Positions 16,204 through 24,955 of a stretch of 64,000 bases of DNA are shown piece by piece. Below the pieces are notes generated by a model. That model ran no database searches. It saw only the letters and a list, made by a program, of their open reading frames with translations, and was not told the origin of the DNA. The translations under genes and the position numbers were made by a program. Source of the stretch: an uncultured Veillonella sp. (GTDB taxonomy: Bacteria; Bacillota; Negativicutes; Veillonellales; Veillonellaceae); contig NZ_URAR01000001.1 in NCBI RefSeq assembly GCF_900545795.1, positions 62,001-126,000 of the forward strand. The letters run 5' to 3'. Position 1 is the stretch's first letter. Every line of letters starts with the position of its first letter.

Positions 16204-17697
16204 TCATAATGAGGCATCCATTATGATTGTACCATAGGCTTGTAGTATGTCATAATTTACTTTTACTCCTAGCCCTGAGCCCCTCGGCACCGTCATATAT
16301 CCTTGGTCAAATTGAATAGGCGGTATAATTAAATCCTCTTCAAAGTATCGCTTAGAATCTGACAAGTCTCCAGCCATCCACACTTGAGGCAAGGCCGCTA
16401 ATTCTACATGAAGAATTTTTGAAATTCCACTTTCCACCATACTACCTATCCAAAATCCTAAGTTGTGGGCCTTACAATAGGCAATACAGCGCAAAGTTTC
16501 TCGAAGGCCTCCAAGCCGCCCTATTTTAACATTGAGTATAGGCTGCATCGCTATATCAACCACTAAAGCAGAAAAAACTCTATGTAGAGCCTTTAATTCT
16601 TCCAAGGATTGCACACTTTCATCAAAACTCAAGGGTGTCTGCCAGCCCTGCCAAAACTCAACAGGCAAATTACTATAAGTATGTGCTGCTGAGCCAACGA
16701 CTTCGAAAGGTTCCTCTAAAGATTTAAGATTATACTCATCAAAGGCCTTTACCATAGCCCAGTCAGCACTAGAGAAACTGCGATTCGCATCAGCCGCTAA
16801 TTCTAAATTAGGGAACTGTGCTCGCACAGCAGCTAAGCGCTCTAGTGCATCCTTTGGTGTCAGCTTAATTTTTACGCGCTTACATCCTTGTGCCACCGCA
16901 TTTTCTATACTATCCAACAATCTTGAAATTGGCATATCACCAAATACTAGACCTAAAGGAATCATCTCATTCAAAGCGCATCTACTTGATCCAGTCCTCG
17001 GCAGTGTACCTGGAAGTGTCTCAAAAACATGCACTCCCTGAAGTGTCCCCCTAGCATGCTCTCCTTGAAGACTCTCCTCAGTACTTCCTCCTTGAAGATA
17101 CTCCCTAGTGCGCCCTCCTTGAAGATTTTCCCAAGCATGTGCGTCTCGAACAGACCCTGAACACCTTATATTATCCATAGACTCTGGGCTTACTATAGGG
17201 TCAAGCGCTTCTAATGCCCCTAAAGACGATTCCACTAAACTTCCTATCATAAATTCATTGGCTTCTTCAAAGAATGCATGAAGCAACGCATTTTCGAGAC
17301 CGGCCCAAGCCATAGGGAGACGCGCATGACGCAATAAATCTAAGGCCGTGTCTTTTGTGCAAACCTCATTTATAGCCCTAGTGTTCTCCTTACTCCCCAT
17401 TTCACTTTGGCCTGTAATTTGCTTACACTCCCAAGTATAGCAATCCCATGGATTCTCCATAGTATAGCCAATAAAATAAGGAATGACCTTGCGTAGCCAT
17501 TCCTCACTTGTATGAATTGTTTCTGCTGTATAAAAAGGAGTATCAAAGGCTACGACTTCGCCAAATCCACGAAAGCCACGGTCAGTCTCTACTTCTACAA
17601 CTAAGGTGTGTCTCTCTCGAACTAAACCTTTTGCAGTGCGAAAATCAAATTTCATAGGCAACACAACGCGCCAAAGCCGTATGGATTTTACAAGCAT
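16204..17697 (-). CDS. menC: o-Succinylbenzoate synthase with an internal repeat insertion
   Basis: A 497-residue enolase-superfamily enzyme that dehydrates SHCHC to o-succinylbenzoate. Barrel residues are visible: KIK at 276-278 (acid-base Lys), DAN at 303-305 and EE at 328-329 (metal ligands), DE at 359-360, and K391 in VKIGRLGG. The usual length is about 320-375. The surplus is a segment at about residues 165-245, between the N-terminal capping domain and the barrel, whose core (192-236) is five 9-residue units beginning LQG or LPG, with one more diverged unit before it (183-191). All catalytic residues remain, so the enzyme should still work. AAAGGAGG precedes the ATG. It follows menE by 17 nt. 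Confidence 0.9.
   Translation of the reverse strand: MLVKSIRLWRVVLPMKFDFRTAKGLVRERHTLVVEVETDRGFRGFGEVVAFDTPFYTAETIHTSEEWLRKVIPYFIGYTMENPWDCYTWECKQITGQSEMGSKENTRAINEVCTKDTALDLLRHARLPMAWAGLENALLHAFFEEANEFMIGSLVESSLGALEALDPIVSPESMDNIRCSGSVRDAHAWENLQGGRTREYLQGGSTEESLQGEHARGTLQGVHVFETLPGTLPRTGSSRCALNEMIPLGLVFGDMPISRLLDSIENAVAQGCKRVKIKLTPKDALERLAAVRAQFPNLELAADANRSFSSADWAMVKAFDEYNLKSLEEPFEVVGSAAHTYSNLPVEFWQGWQTPLSFDESVQSLEELKALHRVFSALVVDIAMQPILNVKIGRLGGLRETLRCIAYCKAHNLGFWIGSMVESGISKILHVELAALPQVWMAGDLSDSKRYFEEDLIIPPIQFDQGYMTVPRGSGLGVKVNYDILQAYGTIIMDASL
16990..17151. repeat. Coding minisatellite in menC, 27-nt units
   Basis: Six in-frame 27-nt units (five clear, 16990-17124; one diverged, 17125-17151), read on the minus strand with the start CTTCAAGGAG. 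They encode LQGGRTREY, LQGGSTEES, LQGEHARGT, LQGVHVFET, LPGTLPRTG, preceded by VRDAHAWEN. Confidence 0.9.
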
Positions 17698-17714
17698 GCC
17701 TTCCTCCTTTATCT

Positions 17715-19460
17715 CTAAACTAAAGCTCGACGCAAAATTTTACCAGAACTGTTTCTTGGTAATGCCCCTAGCTTATAAATTTCTTTAGGCTGTTTATACC
17801 GTCCTAAATGTTGCTTTAAATACGCTGCTACAGCAGTCTCTTCCGGCTCCCCTGCATAGTATAAAACAGGCACCTGCCCCCATTTAGAGTCTACCTTAGG
17901 AACTACAGCACATTCGGTTACGCCATCTAGCTTATATAATACATCTTCAATTTCTTTAGGATAAATATTTTCTCCACCAGAAATAATGATATCTTTGCGC
18001 CGATTTACAATATATAAAAAGCCATCTTCATCTACATAACCCATATCATCGGTGTTGAAAAATCCCTCAATTGGTGGCTGACCTAAATAGCCCTTCATGA
18101 CCATCGGCGATTGAATCCAAACTTCACCAATAAGGGGCACTTGCTCATCATAGGCCTTGGGATTTACCGTTGCTTGCTCAACACGTACCTTAGAATATAA
18201 TTCTGTTTGTGCCTCACATGCCTTAGAATTCACCGTTACTTGCTCAACACGTACCTTAGAATTTAATTCTGTTTGCGCCTCACATTCCTTAGAGTTTACC
18301 TCTGCTTGCTCAGCACGCACCTTCGAATTTAATTCTACTTGCCCTGCATCTAAATCCTTCATGCCTGATGCCTGAAGAGGGCGAATGTCTATAGTCACGC
18401 CCGGCAACGGCTGACCTACAGATTGCCATTTATTAGGATAGGCTGAAATATTAACAGTCGTGCTCTGCGCAAACGTCTCCGTCATACCATAGGTTTTAAA
18501 AATAGGTAGCCCTTTAGCTAAACAAGCCTCTACTAAAGCATTAGGGATAAACTCGCCACCTAAGAGAACCACTCGCAATTGATGCGCCTCTATTTTATGG
18601 ACTAAACGCTGTAATACAGTAGGCACTAAGGACACCATATTAATTTTTCCAAGCTTAATAACATTAAGCACAGCCTCTTCATCAAAGCTACTATAAATCG
18701 TAGCGGCCGTGCCATTAAACAGGGTGCGCATCAAAATGGATAGGCCCGATACATGAAACATAGGAAGCACAATGAGCCAATTATCGCAATCCGTCACACC
18801 TAAAACTTGAGCGGATGCCCTTACGTGAGCCTCAATCTGCCCCCAGCGAAGTGGCACAGATTTTACTTTGCCCGTAGTGGCACTTGTCGTCATAATAGCC
18901 GCAATAGCATCGTCTTCAGAGCCTGACGTCTGAGGTAATAATTTTTCAAACAAATTCACTAAGCGCTTCGCAGTACGCTCATCCATAAGTGGCAATACAG
19001 GCATGGTTTGCCATTGCACTAGATGTTCGCCACCGTCTGCTTGCCAGCGAATTTGTGCCATAGCGGAGCTCACACAGCCGGCTAAAGAGCAAAACTTAGC
19101 CTTGCCCAACTCTAATTGCTTTTCATCAGACGCTGTTTGCTCGGCCACTACAGCACTTTGCACCTGCGGCGAGGTGAATATTAAATCCACCCCGAGATTC
19201 ACCGCCTGTGACATGCGCTCTTCCACAGTTAACTGTGGGTTGATTAAGAAAACTTCTTTACCTGCTAACCAAAGCGAAAATAGTAAAACAGCCAATTTGA
19301 CAGAATTTTCACTGCAAACACCAATACGCTTGCGATTCTGTATAAGGCCTTCTAAAAAACCTACTTCTAACACAGCTTGCTCATAAATTTGCTTATAGGA
19401 GTATCCATTTAGAAACGATTGATCAGGTCGCTTTTGTACCTGTTCACGCAACCATCTCAT
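17715..19460 (-). CDS. menE: o-Succinylbenzoate-CoA ligase with an internal repeat insertion
   Basis: A 581-residue ANL (AMP-binding) enzyme activating o-succinylbenzoate with ATP and CoA. It has the P-loop-like TTSATTGKVK (191-200), KTYGMTET (322-329), DDMGYVDEDGFLYIVNRRKD (471-490) and the C-terminal catalytic Lys in NSSGKILRR. The usual length is about 450-490. The excess is at 374-439: exactly six 11-residue units (VNSK/LNSK types alternating) placed in the surface hairpin that normally reads like a short DEDG loop before GEVWIQSPMVMKGY. The frame and all motifs are intact. A GGAGG site precedes the ATG. Spacing to menB is 17 nt. Confidence 0.92.
   Translation of the reverse strand: MRWLREQVQKRPDQSFLNGYSYKQIYEQAVLEVGFLEGLIQNRKRIGVCSENSVKLAVLLFSLWLAGKEVFLINPQLTVEERMSQAVNLGVDLIFTSPQVQSAVVAEQTASDEKQLELGKAKFCSLAGCVSSAMAQIRWQADGGEHLVQWQTMPVLPLMDERTAKRLVNLFEKLLPQTSGSEDDAIAAIMTTSATTGKVKSVPLRWGQIEAHVRASAQVLGVTDCDNWLIVLPMFHVSGLSILMRTLFNGTAATIYSSFDEEAVLNVIKLGKINMVSLVPTVLQRLVHKIEAHQLRVVLLGGEFIPNALVEACLAKGLPIFKTYGMTETFAQSTTVNISAYPNKWQSVGQPLPGVTIDIRPLQASGMKDLDAGQVELNSKVRAEQAEVNSKECEAQTELNSKVRVEQVTVNSKACEAQTELYSKVRVEQATVNPKAYDEQVPLIGEVWIQSPMVMKGYLGQPPIEGFFNTDDMGYVDEDGFLYIVNRRKDIIISGGENIYPKEIEDVLYKLDGVTECAVVPKVDSKWGQVPVLYYAGEPEETAVAAYLKQHLGRYKQPKEIYKLGALPRNSSGKILRRALV
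18144..18341. repeat. Coding minisatellite in menE, 33-nt units in a 66-nt higher-order repeat
   Basis: Six exact-length 33-nt units alternating in two types, so the array is three copies of a 66-nt unit. The units at 18177-18209 and 18243-18275 differ at only one position. The encoded units are QTELNSKVRVE-like and QVTVNSKACEA-like. Confidence 0.93.
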
Positions 19461-19477
19461 TGACTATCGACCTCCGA

Positions 19478-20320
19478 TTAAGGGAATTTAGGGAATTGTT
19501 TGAAATTAGGTTTTCTCTTCTCTTTAAATGCATCGCGACCTTCTTTTGCCTCATCAGTTGTGTAGTACATAAGTGTCGCATCGCCACCAAATTGTTGTAA
19601 CCCAGCCAGACCATCTGTATCAGCATTAAAGGATGCTTTTAAGAAACGAAGCGCCATTGGGGATAATTGTAAAATTTCTTCACACCATTTTACAGTTTCT
19701 TCTTCTAATTGTTCAAATGGTACTACTGTATTTACTAAGCCCATATCAAGTGCTTGTTGTGCTGTGTATTGACGGCAAAGGAACCAGATTTCACGCGCTT
19801 TTTTATGACCTACTAAACGCGCCAAATAACCTGCACCATAGCCTGCGTCAAAAGAACCTACCCGTGGACCAGTTTGACCAAATTTAGCATTTTCAGAGGC
19901 GATTGTTAGGTCGCACACAATGTGAAGTACATGGCCACCGCCAATAGCATAGCCATTAACCATAGCAATAACAGGCTTTGGCGTAATGCGAATTAAATGC
20001 TGTAAATCCAGCACATTAAGGCGTGGAATGCGGTCTTCCCCTACATAGCCACCATTACCGCGAACGCGTTGATCGCCGCCAGAGCAAAACGCTTCTTTAT
20101 TTACATCGCCACCATGATTAGCACCAGTTAAAACGATAACGCCTACTTCCGCATCATCGCGAGCAATAGTAAATGCATCAATTAACTCTACTACAGTTTT
20201 AGGGCGAAATGCATTGCGCACTTCTGGACGATTAATCGTAATTTTAGCAATGCCATTATATGTTTCATAAATTACATCTTCATAGCCACGGTCTAATACT
20301 TGCCAATCAAATTTACTCAT
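19478..20320 (-). CDS. menB: 1,4-Dihydroxy-2-naphthoyl-CoA synthase
   Basis: A 280-residue crotonase-family enzyme closing the second ring of the naphthoquinone. Motifs: NRPEVRNAF at the start, FCSGGDQ (oxyanion Gly), GGGHVLHIVCDLTIAS, and GSFDAGYGAGYLARLVG with the Asp/Tyr typical of MenB, and a C-terminal FKEKRKPNF tail that completes the neighbouring active site. Length and motifs are normal, with no repeat insertion, unlike menE and menC. AAAGGAGG lies before the ATG. It is followed by menE. Confidence 0.96.
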   Translation of the reverse strand: MSKFDWQVLDRGYEDVIYETYNGIAKITINRPEVRNAFRPKTVVELIDAFTIARDDAEVGVIVLTGANHGGDVNKEAFCSGGDQRVRGNGGYVGEDRIPRLNVLDLQHLIRITPKPVIAMVNGYAIGGGHVLHIVCDLTIASENAKFGQTGPRVGSFDAGYGAGYLARLVGHKKAREIWFLCRQYTAQQALDMGLVNTVVPFEQLEEETVKWCEEILQLSPMALRFLKASFNADTDGLAGLQQFGGDATLMYYTTDEAKEGRDAFKEKRKPNFKQFPKFP

Positions 20321-20455
20321 TGTAAACCTCCTTTTAAACCAATTTACATCTTGAAATATATGTTTAAATTTTAAAATACGATAGTATCAATATCAAAAGC
20401 TGTTCCATAGCCTAGTTAGCTTCCAAAGTATACATTAAAGCACTTCTATGACAAA

Positions 20456-21373
20456 CTAGCTTATACTTTTATCATTAAAATCTGACAAAAACAGCTCTAC
20501 TATATCATTAAATTCCCTCGGCTTTTCCACATGTACATTATGTCCAGCATGAGGCACTGACACAAAGGATACATTAGGACAATCTCCAAAGATATGCTGA
20601 CCAAATTCCATATATTTAGCATCATATTCACCAGCAATATATAAAATCTCTAGGTCTAAATCGCCCACGCGGTCTCCTACATAAGGAGTTGTTCCTTGTC
20701 CAGTGCCGCGCAATGTATGGGCTAATACTTGTGGATCATTGCTAAGGCGACGTCGCTTTATGCTATTCTGTATAGTTTCAGGAAGAGTCTTCTGAGAGCT
20801 AAAAATTGGTAGCCCTGACCAAGTCTCCTCAAACCACTGAATGGAGTGTGATTCCACGGCTTTGGCAATTTTTTCATCATAAGAGGCACGCAATTTGCGC
20901 TCCACTAAATCCTTTATACCAGGACTTGCTGATTCTAAAATGAGGAAGGCTAAATACTCTGGCTCATACATGGCAGCATATTGTAATGCCATACGGCCAC
21001 CCATAGAATAGCCTAATATACCAAAGTGTTCGTCACCTACTAAAGTATGAATCAATGTATACAAATGTCTTAAGGCCGTATTAAACTCATAAAGATCTGC
21101 CTTTTTAGGTCTATCGGAAAAACCATGGCCTAAAAAGTCTATGCAGTATAAGCGAAACCCCGGCAAATGTAAATCTTGCCAGGTATTACAAGCCTCGCTA
21201 AAACCATGCAAACAAATCAAGGGGAATCCTTCACCGCGAAGTAGCACATGATAAGACACATTGTCGATAGTAACAAATACATCTTCTGCATCATGTAAAA
21301 TCGTATCTAGCTCCTGTCGCTCCCCCTGGTCATATACAGGTACTTCATCCATGTTTTCAATTTCATCATTCAT
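20456..21373 (-). CDS. menH: 2-Succinyl-6-hydroxy-2,4-cyclohexadiene-1-carboxylate synthase
   Basis: A 305-residue alpha/beta hydrolase-fold enzyme that removes pyruvate from SEPHCHC. The nucleophile elbow GYSMGGR (with the Arg next to it typical of MenH), the acid region YIAGEYDAKY and catalytic His in PHAGHNVHVEKP are visible. About 35 acidic residues precede the fold's first strand (VFVTIDNVSYHV), an extension compared with E. coli MenH (252). The gene overlaps menD by 8 nt. A 135-nt spacer with no recognisable element separates it from menB. Confidence 0.88.
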   Translation of the reverse strand: MNDEIENMDEVPVYDQGERQELDTILHDAEDVFVTIDNVSYHVLLRGEGFPLICLHGFSEACNTWQDLHLPGFRLYCIDFLGHGFSDRPKKADLYEFNTALRHLYTLIHTLVGDEHFGILGYSMGGRMALQYAAMYEPEYLAFLILESASPGIKDLVERKLRASYDEKIAKAVESHSIQWFEETWSGLPIFSSQKTLPETIQNSIKRRRLSNDPQVLAHTLRGTGQGTTPYVGDRVGDLDLEILYIAGEYDAKYMEFGQHIFGDCPNVSFVSVPHAGHNVHVEKPREFNDIVELFLSDFNDKSIS

Positions 21374-23063
21374 AATTTCGCACCGTATACTTTCTATGTA
21401 ATTGGCAGGAAGATTCTCTGCCAGTTTTTATTTCTAATATTTGAATCCCTGGCGTATTAAGGCTCTCCATAAGCAAAGTCTTAAACTGTTCATATGATGT
21501 TACTTCTTCATGGTCAATACCAAATAAAGTACTGAGTCCTGAAAAATCAACACCTTGAGGCGTCGCAAATAAATATTCAAAATAAGGCGTTCCTTTTTGA
21601 GGCAAGTATTCAAAAATACCGCCCCCATCGTTGTTAAATAGCACAATGGTTAAGGATATGCCCGCCTGACGCCCCATAATGAGACCATTCATATCATGAA
21701 TAAAGGACAAGTCCCCTGTCACTAAGACTGTCGGTTGACCTACACTAGCCATACCGAGAGCTGTCGATTCCGTCCCATCGATACCATTCACGCCTCGATT
21801 ACCAAAAAGACGCACCTCATTACAACCTTTGGACCAAAAATAATCAAAATCGCGAATGGCCATACTATTGGAAATGAAAATTTGACTCCCCTTAGGCATA
21901 AGAGCTTGCATTTCTTTCACTATACGCCCCTCAAACAGCGAAGGCTCCTCAAGAACAGTATCTAGCTGACGCCGCATAGATGCTTGTTCCTGTTGCCATA
22001 ACGAAAGATAGGACGTATCTTCATTCACTACTGATATACTCTTGGCCAATTCAATTGGCGAGGAGGCTATTACACGCTGCGTTGTAACCATGCCATTGCG
22101 ATATTCAAACGATGGATCCACTTGGATGGTAAGCACATCCTTGTGATATGTTAAGAATTGGTGGACTCGCTTTGACACCGGTAGTTGACCAAACATTAAA
22201 ATATAGTCTGGTCGTAAATTCTCCTTCACTTCATTAGACACCAAAAAGGCATCATAACTATCTATAACATACTCATCTTCATAGCCCCGCAAAGGAGATA
22301 AAGGATCCGCTATCACAGGCGCTTGCAGACGCTGTGCTAAAGCAATAATGCTCGCTCCATACGCTTCATGATGTGCCTTTGTAGCAGAGTCTTCACCTTG
22401 TGGCGCATTATAAGGACCAGCAATAATAAGGCCTCGCTTACCGGCTAATTCTTCACCTGTATACGTGCTGCGCATCTCACCTTTTATATATTGAAATGCC
22501 TGTGTATTACGGCCCTTTTCAAAGTATTCATTATCGAGTTTAGGCACTAAAGGTTCTCGCAAAGGCACATTAATCTGTACTGGCCCGCTTACTTCACTGC
22601 CACTGCCCAATGCTTTGAGCACAGCGCGTTGTGCCACTTGGCGCGGATATACAAAGTCATCCGTCCGACCTTCTAACGTTTCAAAATGATTCACAAAATC
22701 CCCAAAGAGTCTCATTTGATCAATCGTCTGTGGCGCACCAACAAATTGAAGCTCACTAGGTCGATCAGCCGTGAGCATTACCAATGGAATCCGACTCGCC
22801 TTAGCCTCTGTTACAGCAGGGAAATAATGAGTCCCCGCTGATCCCGATGTACAAACAAGACCCACTGGACGGCCCGTGCGCTTAGCAATACCTAAGGCAA
22901 AAAACGCAGCCGACCGTTCATCTATATTCATATATGTTTTATATTTTCCAAAGCCCGTAAATAACATCGCCAAAGATGTAGATCGGGACCCTGCACTAAA
23001 CACTACCTCTCTCATACCCAACGTATAAAGCTCATCAACGAGAGCCGCCAAGTATTCGTTCAT
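21366..23063 (-). CDS. menD: SEPHCHC synthase (thiamine diphosphate enzyme)
   Basis: A 565-residue ThDP enzyme joining isochorismate and 2-oxoglutarate. N-terminal VFSAGSRSTSLAMLF is the MenD substrate-binding start, the ThDP Glu is in NIDERSAAFFALG, and the C-terminal domain has TGDLSFIHDMNGL with the ThDP-binding GDLSF...NNDGGGIFEYLP motif. Normal length. GAGGT precedes the ATG. It is 57 nt downstream of menF and overlaps menH. Confidence 0.95.
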   Translation of the reverse strand: MNEYLAALVDELYTLGMREVVFSAGSRSTSLAMLFTGFGKYKTYMNIDERSAAFFALGIAKRTGRPVGLVCTSGSAGTHYFPAVTEAKASRIPLVMLTADRPSELQFVGAPQTIDQMRLFGDFVNHFETLEGRTDDFVYPRQVAQRAVLKALGSGSEVSGPVQINVPLREPLVPKLDNEYFEKGRNTQAFQYIKGEMRSTYTGEELAGKRGLIIAGPYNAPQGEDSATKAHHEAYGASIIALAQRLQAPVIADPLSPLRGYEDEYVIDSYDAFLVSNEVKENLRPDYILMFGQLPVSKRVHQFLTYHKDVLTIQVDPSFEYRNGMVTTQRVIASSPIELAKSISVVNEDTSYLSLWQQEQASMRRQLDTVLEEPSLFEGRIVKEMQALMPKGSQIFISNSMAIRDFDYFWSKGCNEVRLFGNRGVNGIDGTESTALGMASVGQPTVLVTGDLSFIHDMNGLIMGRQAGISLTIVLFNNDGGGIFEYLPQKGTPYFEYLFATPQGVDFSGLSTLFGIDHEEVTSYEQFKTLLMESLNTPGIQILEIKTGRESSCQLHRKYTVRNYE

Positions 23064-23120
23064 TCTTACCTCTTTTATCTTATCTCTATGTCTTACATAT
23101 CTATTAAATGCGTTCTTGCA

Positions 23121-24458
23121 CTATAATACTTCTAAAATAGTGCCCAATTTTGTCTTGGTTTCCTCATATTCACTGGCACAATCAGAATCGCCTACAATGC
23201 CACAACCGGCATATGCATAGGCTGTATGTCCCTTCACCAAGGCGGAGCGAATCCCCACTACAATAGTGCCATCTACAACGCCACTAGAGTTCGTTTCTAA
23301 AAAACCTAAAGGCGCTGCATAAAGGCCGCGCTCATGAGGTTCTTTCTTCGCTAATAAATCAAGCGCTACCTCACGCGGTTGTCCGCCCATAGCTGGCGTT
23401 GGATGTAAGGCATGAATCCAGTTTAATATATGTGAATCCCCTCCATCAGCTCGAATTATGGTTCGCAAATGGAAGAGATTTTTAAGCTCCATTAAACCCA
23501 TAGGTTCCGCCATTACCTGAGGACTCAACTGACTCATAGTAGACTTTATCATATCTACTACGATGCCATGTTCATGACAATTTTTAGCATCTCCTAACAA
23601 GGCTTGACCTGCCGCCTCATCTACAACGCCTCGTTTCTTAATAGTGCCGGCTAGGGCATAGCTTAACATCTGAGTGCCTTCTTTTTGAATTAAAATCTCC
23701 GGTGTTGCACCAATAAAGACAGCATCGCCTTTCGCATAGGCAAACACGAAACTGTTTACATTATAGGTCTGTAAACGACGCAACATATCCACAATATTGA
23801 AAGCTTTGTCACTTTGCAAAGTGACCGCTCTGGAAGCCACTATTTTTATAGCCTTACCGCTTTGAATCGTATCTTGAATCGCCTCAAAGAAAGTACACCA
23901 ATCTCCATAATCTTCATCGCTCATGGTATATTGATGTGACTCACAGTTTAGCTTATCATTAGGTGCTATCTGAGTAGCATCAAAATGACTGTAATGCTGA
24001 GACACGCTGTTAGCAACATAGGTTGCTTGATCTTGTCTTGCTTTATCAACTATTGCATTATCATGTGCTGTATTATTAGCTGTTGTATCTATACGATGCT
24101 CTAATTCACTAGCTGTGCCAATTCCTTGCGACTCATCGATTAACCAATGATGTGTCTCCCCTTCTTTTATATAGTAATAAGAAAAAGCTACGACTTCATT
24201 GCCCATCCCATCCCACAAGGAAGTCTTTGTGGTAGGAAAAAATGTTTCACTAAGCCAAGTATAAGGAAATTCCTTAGCAAAGGCATCCACCTGCTCCGCC
24301 TTATCTTCAGCAGATGATACAGATATGGCATCAGCCCGTACAGCTGCAAAAATAGTTTGTTTACGCACAGGATTATACCAGTAGACTCGCTCTTCACCAG
24401 CAAAAGCATGCCAAAGATTGAGAGGCTCCTGCGCCTGTTCTATGGTTATATATTTCAT
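23121..24458 (-). CDS. menF: Isochorismate synthase
   Basis: A 445-residue chorismate-utilising enzyme, first of the menaquinone branch. The C-terminal domain has the general-base Lys in IKIVASRAV, ALAGTIKKRG, NCHEHGIVVDMI, LFHLRT, HPTPAMGGQPRE and ERGLYAAPLGF. The linker between the N-terminal and catalytic domains (about 115-175) is long and of low complexity, rich in Asn/Asp/Ala/Thr, with a weak 5-residue periodicity (IDTTA, NNTAH, DNAIV, DKARQ, DQATY). AAAGGGA precedes the ATG. It is the first gene of the operon. Confidence 0.93.
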   Translation of the reverse strand: MKYITIEQAQEPLNLWHAFAGEERVYWYNPVRKQTIFAAVRADAISVSSAEDKAEQVDAFAKEFPYTWLSETFFPTTKTSLWDGMGNEVVAFSYYYIKEGETHHWLIDESQGIGTASELEHRIDTTANNTAHDNAIVDKARQDQATYVANSVSQHYSHFDATQIAPNDKLNCESHQYTMSDEDYGDWCTFFEAIQDTIQSGKAIKIVASRAVTLQSDKAFNIVDMLRRLQTYNVNSFVFAYAKGDAVFIGATPEILIQKEGTQMLSYALAGTIKKRGVVDEAAGQALLGDAKNCHEHGIVVDMIKSTMSQLSPQVMAEPMGLMELKNLFHLRTIIRADGGDSHILNWIHALHPTPAMGGQPREVALDLLAKKEPHERGLYAAPLGFLETNSSGVVDGTIVVGIRSALVKGHTAYAYAGCGIVGDSDCASEYEETKTKLGTILEVL

Positions 24459-24554
24459 ACAAATCCCTTTATATCTAATAATTTCGTTAACACTTTATTA
24501 TAAGCCTTTATGGCTCCATTTGTCTAATTCAAACACGGCCTTACTATTTCATGC

Positions 24555-24632
24555 AAAAAGCCCTTCATTTACAATTCCATAAGAAAATTTATATTTCAAA
24601 CTAACTCATGACCTGTAAACAAAGGGCTTTTA
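24555..24632 (-). terminator. Intrinsic terminator after the ArsR gene
   Basis: AAAAGCCCTT (24556-24565) pairs with AAGGGCTTTT (24622-24631), extended by TTTAC/GTAAA after a 2-nt mismatch. The loop is large (about 45 nt). The T-run follows on the minus strand. It separates the ArsR operon from menF. Confidence 0.6.
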
Positions 24633-24648
24633 TTATATATGACTAACA

Positions 24649-24945
24649 CTATTGATGTGACACGTGCTCAATGCCTTGCTTTAATAAGACTACCACATGC
24701 TCATCATTTAAACTATACCAAGCAGTTTTCCCTTCCTTGCGAAATGTAACTAATCGCGCCTGACGCAATACGCGCAATTGGTGAGAAATGGCTGACTGCC
24801 CCATCCCCATAGTATCAGCAATTTCTGATACGCACATTTCCTTATTCAATAAATGTCTAACGATGCGAATGCGCGTTGGGTCGCCCAATACTTTAAACAA
24901 CTCCGCTAGTTGTTGCACATCCACTTGTTCATGACCTAAATCCAT
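24649..24945 (-). CDS. ArsR/SmtB family metal-sensing repressor
   Basis: A 98-residue winged-helix repressor. The ATG at 24945 has AGGAGAGG upstream; the longer frame (22 codons more) overlaps the preceding gene and has no site. HTH: VLGDPTRIRIVRHLL, VSEIADTMGMGQSAISHQLRVLRQARLV. The C-terminal helix carries DEH(10)H(2)H, i.e. the Asp-X-His...His-X2-His alpha5 site of SmtB/CzrA-type Zn(II)/Co(II)/Ni(II) sensors. A Cys is present in EMCVSE as in alpha3-site sensors. It is the last gene of an operon with DUF2157 and GDYXXLXY membrane proteins rather than beside a metal pump, which is uncommon. Confidence 0.88.
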   Translation of the reverse strand: MDLGHEQVDVQQLAELFKVLGDPTRIRIVRHLLNKEMCVSEIADTMGMGQSAISHQLRVLRQARLVTFRKEGKTAWYSLNDEHVVVLLKQGIEHVSHQ

Positions 24946-24955
24946 GCTACCTCTC

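Noticed and set aside
16170..16217. Longer N-terminus for the hotdog thioesterase
   Set aside because: The additional 16 codons overlap the end of menC and contain the ribosome site for the ATG at 16169.
18157..18375. Plus-strand open frame opposite the menE repeat (72 codons, TLEFNSVCASH-like repeats)
   Set aside because: It is the antisense shadow of a repeat that keeps three-base periodicity; menE on the minus strand is a conserved enzyme.
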